Below, in pieces: positions 17,719-27,368 of a DNA stretch of 64,000 nt. This stretch comes from Geminicoccaceae bacterium (GTDB lineage: Bacteria > Pseudomonadota > Alphaproteobacteria > Geminicoccales > Geminicoccaceae): NCBI GenBank assembly GCA_028285265.1, contig JANQPX010000049.1, positions 62,001 through 126,000 of the forward strand, in the 5' to 3' direction. The notes beneath the pieces are model-generated. The model saw nothing but the letters and a program-made list of their open reading frames with translations, searched no databases and was not told where the DNA came from. Position 1 is the stretch's first letter. Each line of letters starts with the position of its first letter. The position numbers and the translations under genes are program-made.

Positions 17719-19141
17719 GGCCGAAGAATGACTGCAGGCGCTCGAACCACTCTTTGGACGTTGCTGGTCCGCGATCTTTGATCATGTTTTGCGGCAGTTC
17801 ACGTTCGACTCTTTCGTTGTGGGTTCGGCGGTCTGCGAGGATACAGCTTAGCCTCTCGGCAACCTCGTGACGCCTCTCCAGGATCGGTGCAATCGCGTCT
17901 TTGCCGATTTCGAACAGGAGAGCATCGCCATGCGGTACGACAGTCGAGGAGCGAGGCTCACCCGTCAGAAGCGAGAACTCGCCGAACACCGTTCCGGGCG
18001 TTAACTCGTCAATCCGATTCGGCTTACCGTCCTTCGATCTGAAGACATGAAGAAGGCCTTCGACGAGTACGAACAACGATGCCCCTGCATCACCCTCACG
18101 AACGATGGCATCTCCGGAACGGCAGAGGATGGAATCGGCACTCTGCGCGATGTCTAGCAGCTCGCTATCAGTTAGATCACCAAACAGCTCATTACGTGCC
18201 AGAATGAGTTTGAGCTGATCATGTTGGCTTGGAGAAAGCGGGGGTGCCTTTGATAAGGACACGTCGCGCTTTGTATAGGCAAACGCGATGCCTGCATGGT
18301 GTAGGTGTTTTAGTATTGATTTTTGAACGGCAAATCGGGTCTCTGGCATCGCGCCGAAATCCTCAACCCAGAACCGAGCCTGCCAGGAAACCCCCCGATC
18401 ACCGATCGACTCGATTTTGACGTCCGGTTTATTCGGCATTGCAGCGACCTCGGGAACGGCATTCATCGCTGCGAGAAGAATACGTTCGACACGTTCCGAA
18501 GGGAGGACTGGATCTAGCGCGACCGTCACAATGTCACGCCAAGAAGCCTGCGGATGGTTATAGTTGCGAAACGGGGCAGTCGCGAGCCGCGCGTTCGGAA
18601 CGATGACGCCAATCCCATCCCGTGTGACGGTCCTCGTTGTCATCCAGCTGATCTCCAGGACTTTGCCTACAACGTCCGGCTCGACTTCGATCCAATCTCC
18701 AATGCGGTAAGGATGCTCGACGTTGATGGCGATTCCGGAGAACAAGCTGGCGATCATGTCTCGCGCGGCAAATCCGACGATTGCGATTGCTACGCTCGAT
18801 GTTGCGACAAGACCCGTCATTGGGAGCTCGAAGACCTGCGCGAGCACAACAACTGCTGTTGCAATCCAGATAGCCCCAGCCACCAAATCGATAAGCAGCC
18901 GTGGCGCAGTGGCGCCGGAACGACGCTGAACGATTCCTTGCCAGATGACCTGATTGATAAAGCGAATAACCAGAAAGGCTCCGGAAAGCCAAGCAAGAAC
19001 TTCAAGCGCCTTCCGTGCAAACATCACGATGGCGGGGTATTTGGCCATGCCCGATGCTTCGGCAATCGAGTCTAAGACCGCTGCCAAGGCCATCACCAGT
19101 ATGAAGACCGTCAGGGGCAGCGTGAGTCGGCGAAACAACAT
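17711..19141 (-). CDS. MscS-family mechanosensitive channel with C-terminal cNMP-binding-like domain
   Basis: 476 residues. The N-terminal part has four likely membrane helices. The last contains SSVAIAIVGFAARDMIASLFSGIAI, the pore helix and following motif of MscS, then the beta domain HPYRIGDWIEVEPDVVGKVLEISWMTT. From about residue 325 the protein has a cyclic-nucleotide-binding fold: LFGDLTDSELLDIAQ, GDAIVREGDAGASLFVLVEG, and FGEFSLLTGEPRSSTV, which includes the phosphate-binding Glu and Arg. The known role of such proteins is osmotic relief gated by tension, with possible nucleotide control. The upstream gap to the liv operon is 366 bases. Confidence 0.88.
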   Translation of the reverse strand: MLFRRLTLPLTVFILVMALAAVLDSIAEASGMAKYPAIVMFARKALEVLAWLSGAFLVIRFINQVIWQGIVQRRSGATAPRLLIDLVAGAIWIATAVVVLAQVFELPMTGLVATSSVAIAIVGFAARDMIASLFSGIAINVEHPYRIGDWIEVEPDVVGKVLEISWMTTRTVTRDGIGVIVPNARLATAPFRNYNHPQASWRDIVTVALDPVLPSERVERILLAAMNAVPEVAAMPNKPDVKIESIGDRGVSWQARFWVEDFGAMPETRFAVQKSILKHLHHAGIAFAYTKRDVSLSKAPPLSPSQHDQLKLILARNELFGDLTDSELLDIAQSADSILCRSGDAIVREGDAGASLFVLVEGLLHVFRSKDGKPNRIDELTPGTVFGEFSLLTGEPRSSTVVPHGDALLFEIGKDAIAPILERRHEVAERLSCILADRRTHNERVERELPQNMIKDRGPATSKEWFERLQSFFGLT

Positions 19142-19507
19142 ACCTAAATTGGGCCTCTCTGGATTGTCTCCAAGATCAGTGCAGCCCCAACACCGAACCA
19201 GATTTGGAATGTGGAGCCAATGTGTTTTGGCCGCAGCTCAGTCTTTTTGGTACCAGGTTTGGCGACCATAGCATTAGAGGCGTGCGATAACAGAGCTCGA
19301 CGTCGTTCTCGATCGCGTCGGCGAACTCATCTCGAAAGACGCATCAGTAATCATGCTCGATATGGCCCAGGCCGTCCTGCCGATGTGCAATATCTCTTCA
19401 TCGGAGACGTGCTTGGTCGTGCCGCTGAGCACAAGCCGCGCCATGCCAAGACTTACCGCAGATTCGCAGTCGAATGCGAGCGGCTACAGAATGAATGCGT
19501 CGATGCT
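19142..19507. other. Intergenic region, no supported gene
   Basis: This 366-base stretch lies between the divergently placed channel start and the end of the livF gene. Short open frames exist on both strands (one of 57 codons on the minus strand), but none has a recognisable product or a good ribosome-binding site. Confidence 0.5.
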
Positions 19508-20167
19508 TTAAAGGAGTTCATCGACGATCTCTCCACGCTCGATCGTCAGTGTTCGATCGGCGAGACTTTTCAGAAGAGTTGGATTCGACTCGGTGATCAG
19601 CAGCGTGACATCACGATCAAAGGTCCTTAGGCGAAACAAGGCCTCAGCATAGCGTTGCGCTAGTGCTGGAGCGAGGCCCTGAAAGGGTTCGTCAAGCATG
19701 ATAAGCTTGGAGCCGATCATGAGCGCTCTGCCGAGTGCTACCATCTTGCCTTGTCCGCCGGAGACCGAACCTGCCGGACGTGGCGCCAATTCGCGTAGCT
19801 CAGGCAGGATGTCGTAGACGCGATCGCGACGGGTCGTCAGCTCGTCCGGCGTCATGCCCGCAACCTGCCCAGGCATCAAGACATTCTCTTCGACGGTGAA
19901 GGCTGAGAAAAGCCGCCTGTCCTCTGGCGCATAGCCGATGCCAAGCCCCGCACGATCCGAGGCGCGGACATAGGTAAGCTCCTTGCCGTCGACCCGGATG
20001 ATGCCTCTCGATTCGATCAGCCCCATAACGGTTCGTAGCGTTGTCGTCTTACCCGCGCCATTGCGGCCGATTAGGGCAACGGTGGCGCCAGGTGCTATTG
20101 CGAAACTGACGTTTCGTAGAATTCGGACACCAGCGATCGAAACCTCGATATTTGAAAGCTCAAGCAT
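19508..20167 (-). CDS. livF: Branched-chain amino acid type ABC transporter ATPase LivF
   Basis: 219 residues, second ATPase of the HAAT-type uptake system. Walker A is IGRNGAGKTT, the signature VSGGQGKMVALGRAL (Gln-Gly-Lys in place of the usual Gln-Gln-Arg), and Walker B LIMLDEPFQGLAP. The ATG at 20167 overlaps the livG stop; a TTG three bases earlier is also in frame. It ends the operon on the minus strand. Substrates of the family include leucine, isoleucine, valine, amides, urea and aromatic acids, so the specificity should be read from the binding protein. Confidence 0.88.
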   Translation of the reverse strand: MLELSNIEVSIAGVRILRNVSFAIAPGATVALIGRNGAGKTTTLRTVMGLIESRGIIRVDGKELTYVRASDRAGLGIGYAPEDRRLFSAFTVEENVLMPGQVAGMTPDELTTRRDRVYDILPELRELAPRPAGSVSGGQGKMVALGRALMIGSKLIMLDEPFQGLAPALAQRYAEALFRLRTFDRDVTLLITESNPTLLKSLADRTLTIERGEIVDELL

Positions 20168-20916
20168 CAAGTTTCCTCGCCGATCACATCGCGAATCACA
20201 TCCGGGTGCTCGAGCACCTCAGCGGGTGTGCCGCTGAGCTGGATCTGCCCAGCGTTCCATACAGCAACTTGGTCGGCGTAACGCTTCACGATCATCATGT
20301 CGTGCTCGACGAACACCGTCGTGACATGAGCTTGATCCAGTGCCTTGGCGATGATGTCCATAATCTGGAATTTCTCAGATGAAGCGACCCCGGATGTCGG
20401 CTCATCGAGCAGGAGAAGCGTTGGCTTCAGGGCTAGTGCTACCGCGATATCGATCAGCTTGCGGCTGCCTTCCGGAAGTTCATTAACCCTGCGATGGGCG
20501 AGGTCACCACAGCCGACTTGCTGCAAGAGATCCTCCATTTCGTCTCGCTCGGGTATCCTGCTTAGCCCTGTAAACGACGTCCAGCGTCGCTCGCGTGCAG
20601 CTGCGGCGATCAGCAGATTTTCGAGAGCTGTGTGCTCCGCAAAGAGCTGAGGGATCTGGAAAGCACGGGCTACCCCAAGCCGCGTGATCTGTCGTGGTGA
20701 GAGATGGGTGATGTCCCGACCACGAAAGCTGACATGTCCGCGGCTCGGCTTCACGTAGCCGGTGCAGATATTGAGGAAGGTTGTCTTGCCGGCACCATTT
20801 GGTCCAATGATGGCGAGCTTACCTCCCTCAAAGATCTCAATATTCACATCATCGGCGGCGATAACACCACCAAAGCGGATCTCGAGCTCTTCGGCTTTGA
20901 GCAGTGGCTCAGTCAT
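20167..20916 (-). CDS. livG: Branched-chain amino acid type ABC transporter ATPase LivG
   Basis: 249 residues with Walker A IGPNGAGKTTFLN, signature ELPEGSRKLIDIAVAL (the LSGGQ is replaced by LPEGS, as in many LivG proteins), Walker B LLLLDEPTSGV, and H-loop FVEHDMM. The start overlaps the livM stop (ATGA at 20913-20916). It pairs with LivF on the membrane subunits. Confidence 0.88.
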   Translation of the reverse strand: MTEPLLKAEELEIRFGGVIAADDVNIEIFEGGKLAIIGPNGAGKTTFLNICTGYVKPSRGHVSFRGRDITHLSPRQITRLGVARAFQIPQLFAEHTALENLLIAAAARERRWTSFTGLSRIPERDEMEDLLQQVGCGDLAHRRVNELPEGSRKLIDIAVALALKPTLLLLDEPTSGVASSEKFQIMDIIAKALDQAHVTTVFVEHDMMIVKRYADQVAVWNAGQIQLSGTPAEVLEHPDVIRDVIGEET

Positions 20917-21878
20917 CGATTGGCCTCGCTGGACTTGCCCGTGATCCGATCAATCAGCCCAGAATAGATGCCGACAAGTCCGTGGGCTGCGAACAAGATA
21001 ACGCCGAGAAGGACTAGGCCCAGGATCATTTGCCAGAAGTCGGCGGCGAATGCGACAGCGTAGTTTCGGATCATCTCGTAAACCAGCGCGCCCACGAACG
21101 CACCGCTGACCGAGCCGGCGCCGCCGAGGATAGCGATGAAAACCAGCTCGCCTGAGCGCACCCAAAAAGCATATTCTGGTGTTACGATGCCCTGCGCGAT
21201 GGCCATGATCGCACCACCGAGCCCACAGAGTCCGGCTGAGACGATATAGCCGACGAGAAGTGTCCGGCGTGCCGAGACGCCGAGATATTCTAGGCGTGTC
21301 TCATTGGTCTTGATCGTCTTCATCATGTGGCCAATGGGCGAGTCGAGAAAGCGATGCACGCACCAGGCGACGACAATGGCAAGCGCGAAGCCACCATAGC
21401 AAAGCAGGGTCTCGAACGGGCCACGCTCGAGTTCGATGCCTAGAACCAGCGGACGCGCGAGCTGCATGCCGTCATCGCCACCGGTAATGTGGTAGAATTT
21501 TTCAAGTAGCGTATAGAGGATCATCGAAAGCGCGAGATTTAACATCCCGAAAAAAATGTAGCGATAGCGCGTAACGAACAATCCGACGAGGGCACCAACG
21601 GCTAAGGAACTGACCGTTCCGAAGAGCAGCATCAAGAGCAGCTCACCGCCGGCTAGCCACTTGCCGAGGAAGGCGGCGCCATAGGCGGCAATACCAAAGA
21701 ACAGTGCATGGCCAAAACTGACTTGCCCAGCGTGCAGTAGGACCACGATCCCGAGAACAGCAAGACCCTTTGCAATCACCAGCGTTAAGACTACTTGGCT
21801 CCAGGGCGCGACCACCGGCAGAGAAGCGACGCCGAGCAACAGAAGGGTAGGGACGATCGTCCGCAGGGAGCGCGTCAT
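20913..21878 (-). CDS. livM: Branched-chain amino acid type ABC transporter permease LivM
   Basis: 321 residues and about nine membrane helices, beginning LRTIVPTLLLLGVASLPVVAP. The family motif GQVSFGHALFFGIAAYGAA appears near residue 45. The loop THLRLEYLGVS-like segment (NETRLEYLGVSARRTLLVGYIVSAGLCGLGGAI) matches the LivM cytoplasmic coupling region. The ATG overlaps the livH stop. It forms the pore together with LivH. Confidence 0.9.
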   Translation of the reverse strand: MTRSLRTIVPTLLLLGVASLPVVAPWSQVVLTLVIAKGLAVLGIVVLLHAGQVSFGHALFFGIAAYGAAFLGKWLAGGELLLMLLFGTVSSLAVGALVGLFVTRYRYIFFGMLNLALSMILYTLLEKFYHITGGDDGMQLARPLVLGIELERGPFETLLCYGGFALAIVVAWCVHRFLDSPIGHMMKTIKTNETRLEYLGVSARRTLLVGYIVSAGLCGLGGAIMAIAQGIVTPEYAFWVRSGELVFIAILGGAGSVSGAFVGALVYEMIRNYAVAFAADFWQMILGLVLLGVILFAAHGLVGIYSGLIDRITGKSSEANR

Positions 21879-22780
21879 ATCTTTCGCACTTTGGCACGCC
21901 CGAACAGGCCCTCTGGTCGAACCAACAGTACCAACAGCATAATGAGGTAAGGCATAAGTTCAGCGAGCTCTGGAGCGAGATAGACGGCGAAGCTCCGCCC
22001 GAGTCCAATCAACAGGGCCGCTACAGCGGCGCCTTCGATCTGACCGAGCCCGGCCGTCGCTGCGACCGCGAAGGAGAGAACGATCATGTTTGCCCCGATG
22101 CCAGGCAGGATCGACGTGGAAGCCGAATGCAGGGCGCCGCCAAACCCGGCCAAAGCCGCGCCGATGATAAAGGTCATCAGGTAGACCTTGTCGGCGTCGA
22201 TACCGATCGCGGTCGCGGCCTCCCGATCTTCGGTAACAGCCAGGATCAGTCGTCCAGCTTGGGTGGAGCGCAAAAAGTAGCGAAGACCGAAGAGAACCAC
22301 CAGTGCCGCAAACGGCATTAAGATGAGCTGATAACTCGAATAGATGACGCCGAAGACCTCGACCGTACCCAGAAGATCCGATGCGGATGAATGCCAAAGT
22401 GGGTTTACGCCCCAGATCAACCGCTGCACGTCTTCGAGGATCATAAAGACTGCAAAGGTGACCAGCAGCTGGAGTGCTTCTTCCTTGCCATAAATGCGTG
22501 AGAGAAGAAGCTTCTCAATCGGACCACCTATTGCGATGCCGACGATGCAAGCAGCGACGATCACAACGGGGTAGGCAATCCAAAGAGGCGCACCCGCTCC
22601 GATGAGGTAAAGTCCGACCGAGGCGGTGATATAGGCGCCGATAGCATAGAATGATCCATGGGCGACATTCAGCACCCGAAGCACGCCAAATATCATGGTG
22701 AGGCCTACAGCGACCATGAACACCATGGCAGCGTAGGCGACACCGTCGAAAACCGCGAGAGCGACTAGCGTGGCATCCAT
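21875..22780 (-). CDS. livH: Branched-chain amino acid type ABC transporter permease LivH
   Basis: 301 residues, hydrophobic throughout. The early motif MIFGVLRVLNVAHGSFYAIGAYI is the LivH hallmark, and RAGRLILAVTEDREAATAIGIDADKVYLMTF-type sequence (here TQAGRLILAVTEDREAATAIGI) is the coupling loop. It begins 27 bases after the binding-protein stop, so it belongs to the same transcript. Confidence 0.9.
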   Translation of the reverse strand: MDATLVALAVFDGVAYAAMVFMVAVGLTMIFGVLRVLNVAHGSFYAIGAYITASVGLYLIGAGAPLWIAYPVVIVAACIVGIAIGGPIEKLLLSRIYGKEEALQLLVTFAVFMILEDVQRLIWGVNPLWHSSASDLLGTVEVFGVIYSSYQLILMPFAALVVLFGLRYFLRSTQAGRLILAVTEDREAATAIGIDADKVYLMTFIIGAALAGFGGALHSASTSILPGIGANMIVLSFAVAATAGLGQIEGAAVAALLIGLGRSFAVYLAPELAELMPYLIMLLVLLVRPEGLFGRAKVRKI

Positions 22781-22807
22781 GATTATCCGGCACGCCGGCC
22801 CTTGAGA

Positions 22808-24109
22808 TTACTGACCGTGGCTGTGGGTCGTCACGGACACGCTATTGATCATATCCGGCTTTAGGGACGCGAGCCAATCGATCGAGAGCGTTCCGACTGG
22901 CGACTGCATCTCCTCACCATCAAACAACATCATGTTGTCGAGCAGCATGAAGTCGTACCCGTCGACTTTGGCAGTCGTGCCCAAAAGCTGATCTTCGAGC
23001 CCCTGATTGTCCTCGCGCAGTCGGATCTCGCCACCTAGTCCGGTGAAGGTCAGTCCCTCCATCGCGTCGACAACTTGCTCTCGATCCGGCCATTCACCAC
23101 TATTGGCTTCGATCGCTTTCTCATAGGCACCTTTGAGCGCGGCGATCGCCTGACTGATATGGAATGTCGGATAGATCGGGTAATCGCCGGTCTTCTCCTT
23201 GTACTCATCGACAAAGGCTTGAAACGCCGGATCGTCGCGCACGCCTGGGCGCAAGAAGTAGTGGTCACCGCGGGCACCAATGATATGCCCTTCACCGATT
23301 GAATGGCCGATTCGTTGAATCGATGCCTCGCCAACGGGCAGAACGTAGGTCGCGATGTTGGTTAAGCCACGCTGAGCTGACTGTCTGACAAAGGTCTCGA
23401 GGTCGCCACCCCAGGCGGTTGAGAAAATGACGTCCGGGCGCATGGCTGAAAGCCTTGAGATCTCAGTCGAGAAGTCAGGGGCGCCAAATTTCGGGAAGAA
23501 CTCGCCCACGATTTCGACGTCTGGCTTCAGCGCCTTAAGTGCAGTCGAGAACATCGACCAAGAGTCGCGCCCCCATGCATAGTCTTGGTTGACGACGGCG
23601 ACAGTTTTGAAGTCTGGCTTCGTCTTCAAGAGATAGATCGCACTCGACAGCATCTCGGGCGTTGCATTGCCTTGCGTGCGGAAGACGTAACGGTACTCGT
23701 TCTCTTCGAAGATTCGTTGTGTCCCGCAGTCCCACATGAGGTTCAGGACTTTCAGATCTTCAGCCAGTGGTGCAACTTTGTTGCAGTTGCCGGAGCTGAT
23801 GGATGCGAACATGGCGTCGACGTCCTCCTCCCCAACAAGTCGACGGTATTCTGCCAAAAGCGCTTCGCCGCCAGCGCCCTCATCGACCCAGAAGACCTCG
23901 AGCGGCACGCCCCCGATACCGCCGGCTTCATTGAGGTCTTCGATCAATATCTCGCCGGCGGCCTTAGCCGGCTCGCCGAAGACCGACGCTGGACCGGATA
24001 GGAAAGCGGTAACACCAACTTTCAACGCTTCGGGCTTTTCTGCCGCCTGTAATGATGTGGTCGCTGCGGCCACGATGCCAAAGAATACACCAGACAACTT
24101 TGGTGTCAT
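22808..24109 (-). CDS. livK: Branched-chain amino acid type ABC transporter binding protein
   Basis: 433 residues, first gene of the operon. The chosen ATG (24109) has AGGGGAGG just upstream; a start eight codons earlier would place that site inside the gene. A signal peptide covers about residues 1-24 (ending SLQA before AEKPEALKVG). The binding core has VGVTAFLSGPASVFGEPAKAAGEILIEDLNEAGGIGG, then SISSGNCNKVAPLAEDLKVLNLMWDCGT, and VAVVNQDYAWGRDSW. The Ser-Gly-Asn-Cys motif near residue 115 differs from the usual Ala-Ser-Thr ligand loop of amino acid binders. This, together with length and a His-rich tail (THSHGQ), leaves the true ligand open. Confidence 0.88.
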   Translation of the reverse strand: MTPKLSGVFFGIVAAATTSLQAAEKPEALKVGVTAFLSGPASVFGEPAKAAGEILIEDLNEAGGIGGVPLEVFWVDEGAGGEALLAEYRRLVGEEDVDAMFASISSGNCNKVAPLAEDLKVLNLMWDCGTQRIFEENEYRYVFRTQGNATPEMLSSAIYLLKTKPDFKTVAVVNQDYAWGRDSWSMFSTALKALKPDVEIVGEFFPKFGAPDFSTEISRLSAMRPDVIFSTAWGGDLETFVRQSAQRGLTNIATYVLPVGEASIQRIGHSIGEGHIIGARGDHYFLRPGVRDDPAFQAFVDEYKEKTGDYPIYPTFHISQAIAALKGAYEKAIEANSGEWPDREQVVDAMEGLTFTGLGGEIRLREDNQGLEDQLLGTTAKVDGYDFMLLDNMMLFDGEEMQSPVGTLSIDWLASLKPDMINSVSVTTHSHGQ

Positions 24110-24287
24110 GACGTCCTCCCCTCTCTCATTCATTCAAATGCGATCTTGTGCCGCCATCAAAACGAGATTGCCATTTGCGAGCAGAATTGAAAAGCATCAC
24201 GCGCTCGGCGAGGGCCATCATGCAGCAAGATTGAGAGCTAAGAGGTCTTGATGCTGACTCAAGGTGGCGTCGACCCACGAAGATCGA

Positions 24288-25463
24288 CTAGCCAGCTTTG
24301 AGGTTTAAACATCTTCGTTGAGCGCTCGTCACTAGGATCAAGAAGGACGCCAATGCAAATCCAGACGCTGTGTATATGACTGTTCGAAAGTCAAAGACTT
24401 GTGCGATTAGACCAGCGAGAGGGCCTGCAATTATCAGCGTCGCCATGACGGTGTTCCAATACACCGCGGTTGCGTATGCAGGTCGATCTTTGGAAAGGGA
24501 TTGAACGAAGCTGATCGCAAGCGTCGAAAACAATCCATAATAGAGGCCCTCGAGCGCTGCACCGAACAACATGTGCGGATAAGACTGAACCTTAGCCAAA
24601 ACAAGGATTGAAACCACCGCGAGCATTGCCGTTCCAAGCAATGAGATCCGAAGTCCAAACCGAGCAATGAGAAACGGCGATGATAATATTGCGCACAGTT
24701 CGACTAGGGTCTTAAGGCTGAATGCGGTGCCGGGCGCGTAGCCTGGGAGGCCGATTTCTTTCACGAAGAAAATTGGAAGCGCCGAAAAGGTGAGTGAGTG
24801 TGCGAGGGTCAAGCAAAAGACAAAGACGACTGCCACCTGCATCTCAAATTTGGATTTAGGTTTCGTAGCCCTCGACTGCGCTGTGGTTTGTGGCCTTGAA
24901 GCCGCATCGCGAGGGGTCGCCCACCACCAGAGACCCGACCAAATCAGCGCGACGACGCAAAACACATCGAAAACCACACTAGGACCCCATTGGTCGGCAG
25001 TCGTAAAGCTGAGGGCAGGTCCAATCATCCACGATGTCGACGTGGTGGCACGCATATAGGCGTTAAAGGTGCTTCGCTTGACGTCGTGACGATCCGCAAT
25101 GATCCCACCGAGCGCAAACTTCGTCGACATCGCACTTGAACCAACACCGAACCCTATCGCGCCGAACGTCACAACGGTCCAAAAGGTCGGCGACATGGAA
25201 AGCGCCACGGAAGCCATGGCGAAACCAGACACAGCGATGCCAACCATCAGGAATGGATTGGCCCCACGATCCATTTGCCTTGCAAAGAAACGATTCGCGA
25301 GAATCACGATGCAACATGACAAACCGGCGTAAGCGCTGATAGTCCAAGGTTCTTGCTCTAGGCCCTCGATGAGATAATACCCCATAAACGAAACAGCCAT
25401 AGAGTTCGCGACAGTTCCCACAAAGAGAAGAAGTAGGAAATTGAGGACGTCAATTCTGCCCAT
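24288..25463 (-). CDS. MFS transporter, sugar-efflux (SET)-like
   Basis: 391 residues with about twelve membrane helices. The segment AYMRATTSTSWMIGPALSF resembles the conserved region of SetA-type sugar efflux pumps, but substrate prediction inside this superfamily is weak. The ATG at 25463 (MGRIDVLNFLLLLF) was preferred to a GTG at 25496, because the first helix starts right after it and an AGG lies 9 bases upstream. It is divergent from the LysR gene at 25557, which probably controls it. Confidence 0.75.
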   Translation of the reverse strand: MGRIDVLNFLLLLFVGTVANSMAVSFMGYYLIEGLEQEPWTISAYAGLSCCIVILANRFFARQMDRGANPFLMVGIAVSGFAMASVALSMSPTFWTVVTFGAIGFGVGSSAMSTKFALGGIIADRHDVKRSTFNAYMRATTSTSWMIGPALSFTTADQWGPSVVFDVFCVVALIWSGLWWWATPRDAASRPQTTAQSRATKPKSKFEMQVAVVFVFCLTLAHSLTFSALPIFFVKEIGLPGYAPGTAFSLKTLVELCAILSSPFLIARFGLRISLLGTAMLAVVSILVLAKVQSYPHMLFGAALEGLYYGLFSTLAISFVQSLSKDRPAYATAVYWNTVMATLIIAGPLAGLIAQVFDFRTVIYTASGFALASFLILVTSAQRRCLNLKAG

Positions 25464-25535
25464 ATAAGCACGCCTATGGTCATTGGTTCTTGGCACTGAA
25501 TCTAACGGCCAGCTTTATGTTGCTGAACAACGCAA

Positions 25536-25555
25536 TATGAAACTATCATTTCATA
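25536..25555. promoter_or_regulatory. Inverted repeat between the divergent MFS and LysR genes
   Basis: TATGAAA (25536-25542) and TTTCATA (25549-25555) form a perfect 7-base inverted repeat with a 6-base spacer, fitting a T-N11-A LysR box. It ends one base before the LysR start codon. LysR regulators normally bind such sites in the shared promoter of a divergent pair. Confidence 0.5.
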
Positions 25556-25556
25556 C

Positions 25557-26384
25557 ATGATCGAATATAACGGCGATCCGGAGCGCATCCGTTGGGACGA
25601 CTTATCGGCTTTCTTGGCCGTCGCGCGAGCCAAAGGGCTTGCGGCAGCAGCTAGGAGTGCTGGGCTAAGTGCGCCGACGCTAGGTCGACGAATGCGCGCT
25701 CTCGAACGAAGCCTTGGTCGAGAGCTCTTTGTTCGGCGCACACACGGCTATGATTTGACGGATGCTGGGTTGCTGCTACTTCGCGAATTGGAGAGTGTCT
25801 CCAATCAAATCGAACGTATCACGACCCCACCCACCAAGAACGCTTTGCCTCTCGTCAAAGTGTCCGCGGGGACCTGGACAGAACTTTCACTCGTGCGTCG
25901 CCTACAAGATATTGTGGGCAATCCGCCTGATGTGAGGCTCCGATTTGTATCTTCAGAAGTCGTCCTTAGCCTCTCTCGCCGCGAAGCCTCCATTGCCATT
26001 CGCAACCAGCGCCCGAATGAGTCTGGCCTTGCTCGGCGCAAGCTTGGCCGCAACGACTTCGCCGTCTACGCCACGGCTCAAGCTCCCAAGAGTTGGATCG
26101 TTCCGAATGTCGATACGCCGTCTGCTCGGTGGGCCAAAGAGCGGGTAGGCCAAGATTTTTTCCAAGAGGCGAGCCTGCCCAGACTTGCACTCGATTTGGC
26201 GCTGGTAGGTGCAGGGCAAATTGTTCTCCCCACATTCATTGGAGATCAAGAACAGCGTCTCGAACGCCGCTCAGATGTTATCGCAGAACTGTCTCACAAT
26301 GCATGGTTGGTCGTGCACGATGACGACAGGCACCTTCCCGAGATTCGCCGTGTCATTGATCGCATTTGCGTGCTTCGACCCTGA
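25557..26384 (+). CDS. LysR-family transcriptional regulator
   Basis: 275 residues. The N-terminal helix-turn-helix is DDLSAFLAVARAKGLAAAARSAGLSAPTLGRRMRALE, with the usual RELFVRRTHGYDLTDAG wing. The rest is a shortened periplasmic-binding-like effector domain; family members usually have about 300 residues. There is no visible ribosome-binding site, because the inverted repeat abuts the ATG, so the message may have a very short leader. Its target is probably the divergent MFS gene. Confidence 0.85.
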   Translation: MIEYNGDPERIRWDDLSAFLAVARAKGLAAAARSAGLSAPTLGRRMRALERSLGRELFVRRTHGYDLTDAGLLLLRELESVSNQIERITTPPTKNALPLVKVSAGTWTELSLVRRLQDIVGNPPDVRLRFVSSEVVLSLSRREASIAIRNQRPNESGLARRKLGRNDFAVYATAQAPKSWIVPNVDTPSARWAKERVGQDFFQEASLPRLALDLALVGAGQIVLPTFIGDQEQRLERRSDVIAELSHNAWLVVHDDDRHLPEIRRVIDRICVLRP

Positions 26385-26663
26385 ACTGCAACACTCTTGA
26401 GCAAGGCGGATTAGACATTGCTGAGGGAAGAGTTCGTCGATCGTCTCGAAAAGCGTGTCGTGGGCCATGTCGACACATTCATATCGGGTGTCCTAAGGAC
26501 TGATGCAGGCTGGTAGTCTAAACTACACTCCAATTCAGTTTGTTATGCAATTTTTGTCTGACCGGCCTCTTCCCGCGATCACTCCTACTGGTTCACGATT
26601 ATGCCCGGATTGGACATAAATCGCGTTGCCCCTCGCTTTTCTCTTAGCGCTAAGAACCAGGCG

Positions 26664-27236
26664 TCACTGCTTCCAGCTGCGCACCGTATCCGCGATCACT
26701 TTGGCCGTCGGTGCCGCACAAGATACATGGCCGCCCATTCTGATTTGACTGAGCGCACCAAATAAGCCTCCAACCAGAAACTCTGCTTTGGTCTCGGCAT
26801 CAGGAATGCCATCAGCTTCAAGCGATGCCAAAAACGTGCTGCGCCACATGTCGCGGTAGGCGTTGACCTCCGCCGTCACCGCGGGCTTGTCCTTGCCCAA
26901 CTCAAACATCGTGTTCACCATCAAACAGCCGCTATGACGGACATCGCCCTTGGGTGGCGGATTCTTGCCGACTGAATCGAAAAATACGATGACAGCGTCC
27001 ACGCTCGGCGGATTGAAAACCTTGTCGACGATGCCCTGCGCCATCTGCCGGTACTTCTTAAGCGCCCGCAAAAATAATGCTTCCTTATCGCCAAAGACAT
27101 TGATCAGGCTTCGGGGCGCTATCTTGGTCGCAAGCTCCAGTAGCTTGTAGGTGGTCGCATCATAGCCATACCGCCAAAACACGTTGAGCGATTGTTGTAT
27201 CGCATCTTCTTCATCGAAGGTCCTTGGTCTTGCCAT
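26664..27236 (-). CDS. TetR/AcrR-family transcriptional regulator
   Basis: 190 residues. The N-terminal domain reads MARPRTFDEEDAIQQSLNVFWRYGYDATTYKLLELAT, then a helix-turn-helix segment ending SLINVFGDKEALFLRALKKY. The recognition helix KIAPRSLINVFGDKE differs from the common GVSRPSLYAYFGDKE by having Asn-Val for Tyr-Tyr, but the frame is intact. The C-terminal helices resemble those of TetR regulators of redox or xenobiotic genes. It is divergent from the SRPBCC gene, separated by 160-170 bases, and may repress it. Confidence 0.85.
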   Translation of the reverse strand: MARPRTFDEEDAIQQSLNVFWRYGYDATTYKLLELATKIAPRSLINVFGDKEALFLRALKKYRQMAQGIVDKVFNPPSVDAVIVFFDSVGKNPPPKGDVRHSGCLMVNTMFELGKDKPAVTAEVNAYRDMWRSTFLASLEADGIPDAETKAEFLVGGLFGALSQIRMGGHVSCAAPTAKVIADTVRSWKQ

Positions 27237-27368
27237 AGAACAATAGCTCCGTTGTGTCCGGGCGGGGGAGCGCCCGGCTGCCTCCTTAAATCATCACTTT
27301 TTTGCCCGCGTAAAGACTCGAACAGTTTTTTTGAAATGGCCATTGAAAAATAAATTGACGCTGACTAC

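Noticed and set aside
19211..19630. A 139-codon plus-strand frame before the livF end
   Set aside because: Arg-rich and without motifs, and its last third lies opposite livF codons.
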